Shown here: piece after piece, positions 54,333 to 63,072 of the stretch
How positions within the stretch are numbered: position 1 is the stretch's first letter
Layout: each line of letters opens with the position of its first letter
Assembly (NCBI GenBank): GCA_030765605.1
Contig: JAVCCG010000113.1
Span: forward strand, 16,966-80,965
DNA length: 64,000 nt
Direction: 5' to 3'
Source: Candidatus Alcyoniella australis
GTDB taxonomy: Bacteria; Lernaellota; Lernaellaia; JAVCCG01; Alcyoniellaceae
Notes under the pieces: model-generated
What the model was told of the DNA's origin: nothing
The model's input: only the letters and a program-made list of their open reading frames with translations
The model's database searches: none
Translations under genes and position numbers: made by a program

Positions 54333-55313
54333 TCAATCCCTCTGTTTTTTTTCTTGTCTCATTCGATAGCTATCCCACAACGGTTGCTCAAATACTCTTT
54401 TCGCAACACCGTCAAGGCCTGGGAACATGCTTGCTGCATCGACGTATTCTGCGCTGAGAAAGCGAAGGAGCTTTGGAACGTCGCGGATCGGCATCGTGAC
54501 CTTTACGAGCGGTGGCGGGAATGCATCCGCTTCCAGCCGCTCTTCAAGGCCTTGCGTATTGGCTGGATGTCCTCGCTTCTCGGTCTCTCGCACTAAAGTA
54601 AAAATGCCTTTCTGTGCAGCCAGATTCGGATTTGCGCCTGCTGGCGCTTTAATTACTTCGACCCCAACAGGTTGCATATGTAAATACTCGGTACTTAACG
54701 ACCATACAGCTATTTCGCTGATGTCGGATTCAATGGAGCATCCTCTATCGGTCAGTAATTGATATTCCCACAATCGTTTTGCAAACTCGCTAGCCGCGAA
54801 ATATGCGGCGATGTAGGAACGCCGCGACCAGTCGAGAAGTCTCGTCGGGACGCCATGATGCTGCGCCGCCGCCATAATGGGCAGGAGTTCCGGCGATGGC
54901 CATTTGCGGGGCGTTAGAAAAGCGGAGTGCACCGGGTTTTCGTTGCTCCACTTGACGAATACTTCTCGAAACCGAATGCTGTCCTCGGGTAGTGAAATCC
55001 CTTGCCGATCAGCAGCTTCGACAAAGTAATTTATAACTGAATACTCCGCTAGAATCTGTGCGTCTGCGGTATTTGGCAGCGGCAGGTACTTATCTGTGAA
55101 CTCCTTCTGTATCGTCCCCCACCCATCTGCACGCAGTGCTTTGGGCACCAGTTTCCAACGGGCATCTGCATGGCCTCTGTATAACCAATCAGGATTTGGT
55201 CCCAGGCACCAACGTTCGTTCCTAGGTGAAAGCGTACTCAAGAATTCTGTAGCGTTCTGACAGGCCATCACGACTACAGCTTCAGGAGGATTCTGATCGG
55301 ACAAGTCTTTCAT
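54333..55313 (-). CDS. FRG-domain protein
   Basis: A 326-residue cytoplasmic protein with the FRG domain: Trp-Leu-Tyr-Arg-Gly-His-Ala-Asp near 42-49, and Gln-His-His-Gly-Val-Pro-Thr-Arg-Leu-Leu-Asp-Trp near 148-160, followed by a Tyr-Ile-Ala-Ala-Tyr-Phe-Ala helix. The domain is of unknown activity but appears often in bacterial defence islands and near mobile elements. Placed directly before a PLD-like gene in a low-GC patch of about 2.3 kb. It may sense or modify something and the PLD protein may be the effector; this is inference. Confidence 0.7.
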   Translation of the reverse strand: MKDLSDQNPPEAVVVMACQNATEFLSTLSPRNERWCLGPNPDWLYRGHADARWKLVPKALRADGWGTIQKEFTDKYLPLPNTADAQILAEYSVINYFVEAADRQGISLPEDSIRFREVFVKWSNENPVHSAFLTPRKWPSPELLPIMAAAQHHGVPTRLLDWSRRSYIAAYFAASEFAKRLWEYQLLTDRGCSIESDISEIAVWSLSTEYLHMQPVGVEVIKAPAGANPNLAAQKGIFTLVRETEKRGHPANTQGLEERLEADAFPPPLVKVTMPIRDVPKLLRFLSAEYVDAASMFPGLDGVAKRVFEQPLWDSYRMRQEKKQRD

Positions 55314-55383
55314 TGTTTAACCGCTGCCTGCGTGGCGTGCGATGGATATCGCCTTCCTTGCCCCCTGTTGAAATGCGAGCGCG

Positions 55384-57870
55384 TCAGTATTCGCGATTAC
55401 CCGCCAATGAATGCTGCGGATCGAGCAGCCCGTTGCGCACGGCGAACTCGATGTAGGCGCGGGTCATCATCCGGTAGTTCGCGCCCTTTTCCTCTTCCCC
55501 CTGCTCCTGCTCCTCGGCCTCGGAGGGTGCCACGGCCAGGTGCCACGGATAGGGCAGGCCGGGCTTCATGTAGGCCCAGACCACCTCGCCGATGCGCTCG
55601 ACCTGGTCGGGCACATCCCAGCTTTGCTTCTTGCAGTAGTCGGTCATGGGCAGCTCGTCGCTGTTCATCACCAGCGGCATGCTGTTGGGGATCGCCGCGA
55701 ACTCGGTCGGGAGCTGCGCCTTGCTCTGGAACAGGTCGTACATCGGCGCGGTAAAACGGTCGTAGTCGGTCAACGGCGGCAGCCCAAGGATCAGCTCGAT
55801 GGTCAGCCACATCGAGGCCATCGAGTAGTGCACGTTGGACACGTAGCCGCGTTTGGCAAAGGGGCTGACCAGGGTAAACGGCGTGCGGTGGGCATCGACG
55901 TGGTCCACTCCGGACTGCGGGTCGTCCTGGGTGATGAACACCGCGGTCTCGGGCCAGTATTCGCTGTTGACGATCCACTCCAGCAGCAGACCCAGGCCCG
56001 CGTCGTTGTCCGCCACCATGTACTCCATGGTCGGCCAGCCCGGATCGGTCCCCGCGGTGTGGTCGTTGGGTAGCAGGATCATGATGAACTGCGGAAAGAT
56101 CCCCTGCTTCCACTCGCGGAGCACCTCTTGCGCCTTGGTTACGTCGGAGACGGCCATGTTGTAGAAGCCGTAGTTGAGGTCCATGTACTTGGCCAGCACC
56201 TCGATATCGGGCAGCGTGCCGACGATCTCGCCGTAGATGCGGAAGTCCAGCTCGTGCTCGAGCATCTTTTGAAACACTGTGCCCGTGGCCGGGATCGTCG
56301 CCGGCTCCACGCCGGTGAGCGAGAGCCAGTCGCTGGCCGCCCAGTTCTTCTCGATGTAGTCGTTGGCCACCACTCCCGTGGCCCAGGCGTGGCCCAGGTC
56401 GGACTCGTGCGACTCGGAGTAGTAGTTGTCGCAAACCGTGAACTCGCGGGCCAGGGCATGGACGTTGGGCGTGTACTGTTCGCCGAACAGCAACAGGCTC
56501 TGGTCGCCGTCCACCCCGGGCAGGTCGGCCATAATCTGGTCGAAGGTCTTATTCTCTTTGAGGATGAACACCACGTGTTTGATCTGCCGCGAGCCCTCGC
56601 CGCGCTGCGAGGGGATCGGCGAGTCGAATTCCACGTCCGGCTCGTAGAATCCCGCCGGGCGCCGGTTGTTCTCCTGCACCATCTGCGTGTACTGCTTCAA
56701 GGTCGGCTCGTCGGGCATGTCCAGCTGTTCCAGCGAGCCCAGCAAATTGCCGCCGTCCGTGGGCAGCACCAGGCCCGGCGAATCGTTGACGCCGCCGGGG
56801 CCAGAGCCCACGCCCTTGGCTGTAACCACGTACAGCTCGTCTCCAAAGGCCTGCACGGCCGTGGGATACCACTCGGTGGGAATCCGTCCGACGACTTGCC
56901 ACTGCGCGATGTCGATCACGTCGATGCTGTTGAAGCCCGAGGCCGCCACCAGCAGCCGCTCGCCGTCGGGAGTAAGCACGATGTCCGTGGCGAACGCGCC
57001 GAACCCGGCCTGGTCCTCAGTGTACAGCGGCAGCGAGCGCGCGACCTCGAGGTTCGCCAGGTCGACCTGGAACACCTCGTCGGTGTCCGCGCAGGCCACG
57101 TAGGCATAACGCTGATCCGGGCCGAGCACCACGCCCTCAGGGTTCTTGCCGACCTCGATGTCGGCCAACAGCGTGCCGCCCTTGTCGAACACCGAGACGT
57201 TGCTCGTCCCCCAGTTGGTGCTGATCACTCGTCCCAGTTCCTCGGAAACCGCCACCGCGTATGGGTAGTAGCCGGTGTTCATCGAGGTGATCTCCAAGCC
57301 CGAGGCCAGGTTGATCACCGCGATGCGCTTGCCGAACGCCAGCGAGATGTAGAGCCGTCGCTCGTCGGCCGAGAGCAGCAGGCCCGCCGGATAGCCGAAG
57401 GCCTCGATCTCGCGGCTGAGCACCGGCTCACCGCCGATCAGGTCGAACTCGTAGACCTTCTCGCGCGACCCGCCTCCGGCCCAGAGCTTGGTGCCCGCGG
57501 CGTTGATCGCCAGGCCGTCGAAGTGGTTGCGCAGTTCGATCTCGTGGATCATCTTCATGGTCCGCGCGTCGATCGTGGCCAACGTGCGATCCTTGGCCGA
57601 GCCGACGTAGATCAGATCGCCGTCAGGGTGGACCGCCAGCGAGATCGGGAAGCGCCGCAAAGTCACGCGTTCCCCCACGGGAGAGATCGCGCGACCGCTG
57701 GGCAGGATCACCCGGCCATCGTCAGTGGGACCGGTCGGGGCGTAGGCGTCGTCCGAGGCGTCGGGCCGCGGCAAATCAAGATCGCCCTTGTCCTGATCCT
57801 GGCAGCCCGCGAACAACAGTGCGCAAACCAGAATCAACAGCACCGCGATTGCAAACAGCTTGTTGGTCAT
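55384..57870 (-). CDS. lipoprotein with YncE-like propeller and phosphoesterase domain
   Basis: An 828-residue protein from ATG 57870 (AGGA eight bases ahead; ATG 57879 is three codons earlier with no room for a ribosome site). Lipobox Leu-Phe-Ala-Gly-Cys, Cys23, short Asp-rich linker. Residues about 60-370 are a seven-bladed YncE-like propeller (repeated Val-Tyr-Val-x-x-Ala and Gly-x-x-Pro-Tyr-Ala-Val patterns). Residues about 430-760 are a phosphoesterase of the acid phosphatase/phospholipase C kind: Lys-His-Val-Val-Phe-Ile-Leu-Lys-Glu-Asn-Lys-Thr-Phe-Asp, Ser-Glu-Ser-His-Glu-Ser-Asp-Leu-Gly-His, Thr-Gln-Asp-Asp-Pro-Gln. Possibly frees phosphate outside the cell. Confidence 0.8.
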   Translation of the reverse strand: MTNKLFAIAVLLILVCALLFAGCQDQDKGDLDLPRPDASDDAYAPTGPTDDGRVILPSGRAISPVGERVTLRRFPISLAVHPDGDLIYVGSAKDRTLATIDARTMKMIHEIELRNHFDGLAINAAGTKLWAGGGSREKVYEFDLIGGEPVLSREIEAFGYPAGLLLSADERRLYISLAFGKRIAVINLASGLEITSMNTGYYPYAVAVSEELGRVISTNWGTSNVSVFDKGGTLLADIEVGKNPEGVVLGPDQRYAYVACADTDEVFQVDLANLEVARSLPLYTEDQAGFGAFATDIVLTPDGERLLVAASGFNSIDVIDIAQWQVVGRIPTEWYPTAVQAFGDELYVVTAKGVGSGPGGVNDSPGLVLPTDGGNLLGSLEQLDMPDEPTLKQYTQMVQENNRRPAGFYEPDVEFDSPIPSQRGEGSRQIKHVVFILKENKTFDQIMADLPGVDGDQSLLLFGEQYTPNVHALAREFTVCDNYYSESHESDLGHAWATGVVANDYIEKNWAASDWLSLTGVEPATIPATGTVFQKMLEHELDFRIYGEIVGTLPDIEVLAKYMDLNYGFYNMAVSDVTKAQEVLREWKQGIFPQFIMILLPNDHTAGTDPGWPTMEYMVADNDAGLGLLLEWIVNSEYWPETAVFITQDDPQSGVDHVDAHRTPFTLVSPFAKRGYVSNVHYSMASMWLTIELILGLPPLTDYDRFTAPMYDLFQSKAQLPTEFAAIPNSMPLVMNSDELPMTDYCKKQSWDVPDQVERIGEVVWAYMKPGLPYPWHLAVAPSEAEEQEQGEEEKGANYRMMTRAYIEFAVRNGLLDPQHSLAGNREY

Positions 57871-57880
57871 CTTACACATC

Positions 57881-59107
57881 CTAAAATACGTCCGGCGGAT
57901 CGGGCAGGAACGGCTGGAGCACGTTCACCAGGGTTTGAAGAAAGTCACGGATTGTGTCCGGCTGCAGGTCCTCGAAAAACGCGGCCACGTCGATCTTGAC
58001 CAAACCCAGCAACAGCGGCGGCACGTTGAAGTACTCGAGCAGCGGATTGAGCGAGGAGAGTCGGAACGAATTATCGCCATCGGAATTGATGTCCAGGTCC
58101 GTGCGGTCGAGCAGTGCCGCGCCCAGGTCGTAGAGCAAGGTCTCCAGGGCCAGCGCCAGGTCCATCTGCTCCGGGCTTAACTCGCCGATCCCCGGAATCA
58201 CCAGCGGCTCGCCCTGGTCGTAGACGCCGTTGGCGTTGAGATCCGCGTAGCCCAGCACGTCGTCTTCCTGCGGGTCGACTTCGCCGCGAATCGCCTCGAT
58301 CGTCTGTTTGTACTCGATCATGCCCAGGCCCAGTTGCAGCCGCGCCAGAGCCACGCGCTCCATGTAGTCCGGGTCGATCTGCAACGCGGTGGGGAACCCC
58401 GGATCGTTGAGCAGTCGGTCGAGGGCGTCGACGATCAGACTGATCAGCTCGAGGGTCTCCAGCTCGCCGAAGTCTACGTCGATCAGCGCGAAGACGATGC
58501 CCAGGTTGACCTCCAGGTCCAACGAGAGCAGCACTCCGCCCAGGCCGTCGAACAGGTTGCCGACCACCAGGCTCCCCGTACGTTCGGCCACGTCGAACTC
58601 AGTGCCGAGCTCCGCGACCTGCTCGTACATCAGCAGCACGGGCACGCCGTCGATCTGGAACCCCGGTTCGCCGTTCTGTTGCAGCCAGGCCGAGTGTTCG
58701 CGAATATCATCGCCGGCCGCGCTGAAGTAGCCCTCGGCCAGCAACTCGACGATCGGCCTGATCAAGTCGCGGCCCGGGTCGATATCCTCGACCTGGTAGC
58801 CGTCGTCCACATCCACCAGGAAAGTCGAGATCGCGGAGATGAACTCCCAGAGGTGCAGGCCCGAGGAGAGCATCACCCCCCAATGGCCGTCGGAGTTGTC
58901 GGGCTGCTCGTTCAGCGCACGCTTGAACGCTTCGCGCGCCCGCTGCGGCTCGCCGACCTGCAGCCAATAGCGCCCCTCTTCCAGCGGACCGGACCACTGC
59001 GAGTCGTCGTCATCGTCATCGTTGTCATCCTCAACATCGCAGGCGATAAACAACAGCAGGCAGATCGCCAAAAAAGCGATCAGCAACAGCATCGATTTGT
59101 TAAACAT
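57881..59107 (-). CDS. poly-Asp lipoprotein with TPR-like N-terminal part
   Basis: A 408-residue lipoprotein. Lipobox Leu-Phe-Ile-Ala-Cys gives Cys23, then Asp-rich spacer to about 35. Residues about 40-75 make one TPR-like hairpin (Gly-Arg-Tyr-Trp-Leu-Gln-Val-Gly, Ala-Arg-Glu-Ala-Phe-Lys-Arg-Ala-Leu). The remainder is helical with long Leu/Ile-rich helices and an Asp-Leu-Asn-Ala-Asn-Gly calcium-like loop near 300. Family not recognised. Upstream partner of the phosphoesterase lipoprotein, ten bases away. Confidence 0.6.
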   Translation of the reverse strand: MFNKSMLLLIAFLAICLLLFIACDVEDDNDDDDDDSQWSGPLEEGRYWLQVGEPQRAREAFKRALNEQPDNSDGHWGVMLSSGLHLWEFISAISTFLVDVDDGYQVEDIDPGRDLIRPIVELLAEGYFSAAGDDIREHSAWLQQNGEPGFQIDGVPVLLMYEQVAELGTEFDVAERTGSLVVGNLFDGLGGVLLSLDLEVNLGIVFALIDVDFGELETLELISLIVDALDRLLNDPGFPTALQIDPDYMERVALARLQLGLGMIEYKQTIEAIRGEVDPQEDDVLGYADLNANGVYDQGEPLVIPGIGELSPEQMDLALALETLLYDLGAALLDRTDLDINSDGDNSFRLSSLNPLLEYFNVPPLLLGLVKIDVAAFFEDLQPDTIRDFLQTLVNVLQPFLPDPPDVF

Positions 59108-59238
59108 GCTTCACCTCAATCGGCGGTAAGACCCAAGAATGCACGATCTTCGTCAGAGCAATGTTAGACCAAAACCGACTGCGATGAAAATCGCGACTGC
59201 CGCCGACCCGGCGGACCCGGATTGCCGGACTTTATATC

Positions 59239-59268
59239 TTGGCAAATCATGGCGTCGGTCGTTAGAAT
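59239..59268 (+). promoter_or_regulatory. sigma70-type promoter for the FGE gene at 59297
   Basis: TTGGCA (59239-59244) and TAGAAT (59263-59268), each five of six matches, 18-base spacer. Start predicted near 59275, ahead of AAGGGG (59285-59290) and ATG 59297. Confidence 0.5.
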
Positions 59269-59296
59269 TCGATCAAAGTCAGTGAAGGGGACGATT

Positions 59297-60133
59297 ATGA
59301 GGCGAATGCTGGTGGCCCTTGCTCTAATCGCAGCGGCTGGATGTCTGTGTTGGGCAACCGACGGCGGCGACGTCGCGGCCCAACAGCCGCCGGTCGAAAT
59401 TGCAATGGTGCTGATCGAGCCGGGGGGCTTCACCATGGGCAGCCCCGAGGCCGAGCAATGGCATGTGGTCGACGAGGTGCAGCACCAGGTTAAGATCAGC
59501 GCACCGTTCTACCTGGGCCGCTATGAGGTGACCCAAAGCCAGTGGAAAAAGGTGATGGGAACGAGCCCCAGCGAATTCATCGACTGCGGGCCGCAATGTC
59601 CGGCCGAGATGATCAGCTGGCCCATGGCGATCGAGTTCTGCAACAAGCTCTCGCAAATCGAGGGCCTGAGTCCTTGCTACAGCGGCGAAGGCAACGACGT
59701 GGTCTGGGACCGCGCATGCACCGGCTATCGCCTGCCGACCGAGGCCGAGTGGGAATACGCGGCGCGGGCCGGCAGCGGCTGCGCGTTCATTGTCGGCGAC
59801 GAGACCACCGACCTGGCCAAGGTCGCCCATTACCGCTCGGCCGATCGCACGCCTCTGGCCGTAGGCAGCAAACAGCCCAACGCCTGGGGCCTCTACGACA
59901 TGCTGGGCAACGTCCGCGAGTGGGTCTGGGATTGGTACGCACCCTACGACAAGCAGACGGCCTCCGACCCGGCCGGGCCGGAAAAGGGCAAGTTCCGCGT
60001 CAACCGCGGCGGCTGCTACTTCAGCTATCCGCAGTACTGCCGCTGCGCGGTGCGCGGCGCATATTTGCCCGGCGACACTCACGGGTACATCGGCCTGCGC
60101 GTGGCACGCAACGCGCCGAGCCAAGCGGACTAA
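59297..60133 (+). CDS. exported FGE-sulfatase-domain protein
   Basis: A 278-residue protein with a signal peptide (about 1-16) ending Ala-Ala-Ala-Gly-Cys, so lipidation is possible. Nearly all the rest is a FGE-like domain: Ile-Glu-Pro-Gly-Gly-Phe-Thr-Met-Gly-Ser-Pro, Tyr-Glu-Val-Thr-Gln-Ser-Gln-Trp, Arg-Leu-Pro-Thr-Glu-Ala-Glu-Trp-Glu-Tyr-Ala-Ala-Arg, Asn-Ala-Trp-Gly-Leu-Tyr-Asp-Met-Leu-Gly-Asn-Val-Arg-Glu-Trp and a final Gly-Leu-Arg-Val-Ala-Arg. Several Cys are present, but I cannot see the paired Cys of true copper FGE with confidence. The longer frame from 59222 lies partly in the promoter. It converges with the CoA-transferase gene, overlapping by four bases. Confidence 0.75.
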   Translation: MRRMLVALALIAAAGCLCWATDGGDVAAQQPPVEIAMVLIEPGGFTMGSPEAEQWHVVDEVQHQVKISAPFYLGRYEVTQSQWKKVMGTSPSEFIDCGPQCPAEMISWPMAIEFCNKLSQIEGLSPCYSGEGNDVVWDRACTGYRLPTEAEWEYAARAGSGCAFIVGDETTDLAKVAHYRSADRTPLAVGSKQPNAWGLYDMLGNVREWVWDWYAPYDKQTASDPAGPEKGKFRVNRGGCYFSYPQYCRCAVRGAYLPGDTHGYIGLRVARNAPSQAD

Positions 60134-62013
60134 TCGGCCTCGTCGAACAGGTACCACAGGTAATAGATACCGTCCTCCAGCGTGGTGTGGATACCGCGCT
60201 CCCCGTTCTGGAACAGGCCCAGCATCGGCCGGTTCTTGGCCAACACCTCCACCCGAAATCCGGCCACCCCGTTTTCCCTGGCGATCGTGGTCAGCTGCCC
60301 CAGCAGCTCCCGGCCGATTCCGCGACGCCGCGAGCGCTCGTGCACGGTGAAGCTGCACTCGGCAATGCCCGTGCGCGGATCGCGGTCGTAGGTCGCCGAG
60401 CCGAGGATTCGCTCGCGGCCGACCTCGCCGGACACGGCGATGATCGCCATCCGGTTGCGGTAATCGACCAGGGTCTCGGGGCAGACCCGGCTGTGGGGAA
60501 AACGCGCGTCCGAGGCCATGAACCGCAGGTATAGATCCTTGTCCGACAGCGAGTAGTACAGCTCCTGCAACAGATGCTCGTCGCGAGGGCGGATCGGCCG
60601 CAGAGCGATCTCCTCACCGTCGCTAAGCCGTACCCGCTCGCTCCAGGTCGGCGGATGGTCCAGCGCCTCGTCCTGGGGTAGCCGTTGATCTGCAAAGATG
60701 TAGCGGTTGGCCTTGGCGGCGTTTAGCAGCGCGGGCCTGAAACGCGGGTGGGCGATCTCGATCAGCGACACCGCGCGCTCGCGCACGGACTTGCCGTAGA
60801 GGTAGGCCACGCCGTACTCGGTGACCACGTAGTGCACGTCGCTGCGAGTCAGGGTCACGCCCGCGCCCGGCCGCAGGTCGGGCACGATGCGCGAGACCGT
60901 GCCCTCGCGGGCCGTGGAAGGGATGACGATGATCGGCTTGCCGCCACTGGATCGCGCTGCGCCGCGCATGAAATCGACCTGCGAGCCAAAGCCGCTGTAG
61001 AACTTGTGCCCCAGCGACTCGGCGCAGACTTGGCCGGTGAGGTCGATCTCCAGGGCGCCGGCGATTGCGACCATCTTCTGGTTGCGGGCGATCACCCGCG
61101 GGTCGCCGACATAGTCCGCGGGAAAGAACTCAAACAACGGATTGCCGTCGATGTAATCGTAAAGCCCTCTGTCGCCAACGCAGAACGTGGCCACGACCTT
61201 GCCCGGGTGCAGCCCCTTACGCGCGTTGGTAACCACGCCGGCCTCGATCAGCTCGATCAGGCTCTGGGAGAACATCTCGGTGTGCACGCCCAGCTCACGC
61301 TTGTGCATCAGCTCGGCCGGAATCGCCGCGGGCACCTTGCCGATGCCGATCTGCAGGGTCGAGCCGTCGTCGATCAGCGGCGCGACGTTGCGCGCGATGG
61401 TGCGCGCCACAGCGTTGGGCTCGGACCAATGAAACTCGAGCAGCTCCTGCTCGTAGGGCACGAAACAGTCGATGCACTCGGCGCTGATCGAGCTGTCGCC
61501 GCCGACCCGCGGCATGCGCGGATTGACCTGGGCGATCACCAGCCGCGCACGCTGGGCCGCGGCCTTGACCGTCTCGACACTGACGCCCAGGCAACACATC
61601 CCGTGTTCGTCCGGCGGCGCAACCTGGATCAGCGCCGCGTCGATCCGCAATTGCCCGTCAAAGATCAGCGCCGGGATTTCGCTCAGGGTCAGCGGGGTGT
61701 AGTCCGCCAGGCCGCGCTCAACCGCCGCGCGCGTGCTGTCGCCGATGAAGAAGCAGTTGAAGCGCACGTGGTCGCGCAGCAGTGGGTCGTCGAAGGTCGC
61801 CTGGCCCGAGCCCAGCAGGTGGATCATCTCCACGTCGTTGAGCCGCAGGGCGTAGCGCTGGAACTCGGCTGTCAAGTGTTGCGGCTCGGCGCAGGCCGAG
61901 GCCACGTAGAGCGTGTCGCCGTGGTGGATCCCCTCAAAGGCGCGCCGGGCCGTGGTTACGCGATCACGATATGGATCGAGGGTCGCGAGCCAGGACGGCC
62001 GCCGGGGGCTCAT
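60130..62013 (-). CDS. acetyl-CoA hydrolase/transferase fused to GNAT acetyltransferase
   Basis: A 627-residue protein. Residues about 1-430 are an acetyl-CoA hydrolase/4-hydroxybutyrate CoA-transferase type enzyme (Leu-Gln-Ile-Gly-Ile-Gly-Lys-Val-Pro near 160, Gly-Phe-Gly-Ser-Gln-Val-Asp-Phe-Met-Arg-Gly-Ala near 325, Val-Val-Thr-Glu-Tyr-Gly-Val-Ala). Residues about 450-627 are a GNAT domain (Arg-Arg-Arg-Gly-Ile-Gly-Arg-Glu-Leu-Leu). The pair may control CoA-ester exchange by acyl transfer. The frame is open much further up, but ATG 62013 overlaps the panE stop (ATGA) and gives the family start. Confidence 0.85.
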   Translation of the reverse strand: MSPRRPSWLATLDPYRDRVTTARRAFEGIHHGDTLYVASACAEPQHLTAEFQRYALRLNDVEMIHLLGSGQATFDDPLLRDHVRFNCFFIGDSTRAAVERGLADYTPLTLSEIPALIFDGQLRIDAALIQVAPPDEHGMCCLGVSVETVKAAAQRARLVIAQVNPRMPRVGGDSSISAECIDCFVPYEQELLEFHWSEPNAVARTIARNVAPLIDDGSTLQIGIGKVPAAIPAELMHKRELGVHTEMFSQSLIELIEAGVVTNARKGLHPGKVVATFCVGDRGLYDYIDGNPLFEFFPADYVGDPRVIARNQKMVAIAGALEIDLTGQVCAESLGHKFYSGFGSQVDFMRGAARSSGGKPIIVIPSTAREGTVSRIVPDLRPGAGVTLTRSDVHYVVTEYGVAYLYGKSVRERAVSLIEIAHPRFRPALLNAAKANRYIFADQRLPQDEALDHPPTWSERVRLSDGEEIALRPIRPRDEHLLQELYYSLSDKDLYLRFMASDARFPHSRVCPETLVDYRNRMAIIAVSGEVGRERILGSATYDRDPRTGIAECSFTVHERSRRRGIGRELLGQLTTIARENGVAGFRVEVLAKNRPMLGLFQNGERGIHTTLEDGIYYLWYLFDEAD

Positions 62014-62969
62014 CGGCGCTGCAAGTTCGATGTCCCCGCGTTGTTCGCTCGCTGCTGCATTGTCAGTTCCGCCGCGCGCACCAGTTGGGCCAGCACGCGG
62101 TTCACCGGCGTGTCCACGCCGTGTTGCGCACCCACGCGCGCCACTGCGCCGTTGATGAAGTCGATCTCCGTGCGCCGTCCCGCAGCCAGGTCGCCGAGCA
62201 TGCTCGAACGGTTGTCCGCGGTCAGCCGCGCCACCTCCAGCGCCCGCTCGCGCATCTGTTCGCGGTCCAGGAGCACGCCGACGCTCGCTGCCACGTCCAC
62301 GGCCTCGTCCACCGCCGCGAGCATCAGCCGTTTGGACGGCTCGTACTGCGCGGGCACGCCGTTGGGCACTCCCAGCAGCGCGGTCAGCGGGTTGATCGCC
62401 ACGTTGACGCACAGCTTGGACCACAGCAGTTCGTCGATGTGCTGCGAGACCTCGGTCTGGATTCCGGCGTCGCAAAAAGCCTTCGCAATGCGCTGCGCGC
62501 GTTGCGACTCGCCGCCGCGCGACTCGCCGATCACGGTCAGCCCCTGGCCCGCATGGCACACGCGGCCGGGCTCGACCAGGTAGCCGCCGCTGGTGGTGGT
62601 GCCCGCCAATACGTTCTCACCACCTACGCGCTCGGCCAGGGCTTCGACGTTGCCGATGCCGTTTTGCAGGCTCATCGCGAGAGTGTCCGCGCCAAACAGC
62701 GCCCGGTGTTGGTCCACGGCGGCCGCGGTGTCGTAGGCCTTGGTGCAGACCATCACCAGCTGGGCCGCAGCGTCCGGGCCCGCCTGCTCGACGATCCGCG
62801 GCCTGGCGCACAGCTCGCCGCGCAGCCCCTCGATGCGCAGGCCGTGGCGCTCGACGTTCTGTCGCGTCTCGGGACGGCTCTCGACCAGGGTCACTTCGTG
62901 GCCGCCCAGCGACAGGTAGCCGCCGAAGATCGAGCCCACCGCGCCCGCGCCGATCACGTAGATTCTCAT
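62010..62969 (-). CDS. panE: ketopantoate reductase family protein
   Basis: A 319-residue NADPH enzyme. N-terminal Rossmann loop Gly-Ala-Gly-Ala-Val-Gly-Ser-Ile-Phe-Gly, Ser-Leu-Gln-Asn-Gly-Ile-Gly-Asn near 95-102, and the C-terminal helical domain with Glu-Leu-Leu-Trp-Ser-Lys-Leu-Cys-Val-Asn (catalytic Lys) and Ile-Asn-Pro-Leu-Thr-Ala-Leu. It would make pantoate for CoA, which fits with the CoA-transferase it overlaps. Some family members reduce other 2-oxo acids, so the symbol is probable rather than certain. Confidence 0.85.
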   Translation of the reverse strand: MRIYVIGAGAVGSIFGGYLSLGGHEVTLVESRPETRQNVERHGLRIEGLRGELCARPRIVEQAGPDAAAQLVMVCTKAYDTAAAVDQHRALFGADTLAMSLQNGIGNVEALAERVGGENVLAGTTTSGGYLVEPGRVCHAGQGLTVIGESRGGESQRAQRIAKAFCDAGIQTEVSQHIDELLWSKLCVNVAINPLTALLGVPNGVPAQYEPSKRLMLAAVDEAVDVAASVGVLLDREQMRERALEVARLTADNRSSMLGDLAAGRRTEIDFINGAVARVGAQHGVDTPVNRVLAQLVRAAELTMQQRANNAGTSNLQRR

Positions 62970-63017
62970 CGTGATTCCATTTCGCCTTTAATTGTATTCC
63001 ATCGACGTTCGGCCCAC

Positions 63018-63055
63018 AAAAAAAGCCCCCCGCGGCCAACAGGCGCGAGGGGCTT
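63018..63055 (-). terminator. Rho-independent terminator of the GcvT-family gene
   Basis: Stem AAGCCCC-CGCG / CGCG-AGGGGCTT (63023-63034 / 63044-63055) with one bulge, and a T7 run on the minus strand at 63018-63024. It is 18 bases after the gcvT-like stop. Confidence 0.8.
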
Positions 63056-63072
63056 ATTGAAGCTGATTGAGA

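Noticed and set aside
56128..57999. 623-residue plus-strand frame opposite the propeller/phosphoesterase gene
   Set aside because: High-GC antisense shadow; the minus strand has lipobox, propeller and phosphoesterase motifs.
62014..62559. Longer N-terminus for the CoA-transferase
   Set aside because: The extension reads panE in another frame; the ATGA overlap at 62010-62013 and the family start support ATG 62013.
60748..62583. 611-residue plus-strand frame opposite the CoA-transferase gene
   Set aside because: Antisense shadow without motifs; the minus-strand protein is a recognised family with an ATGA overlap to panE.
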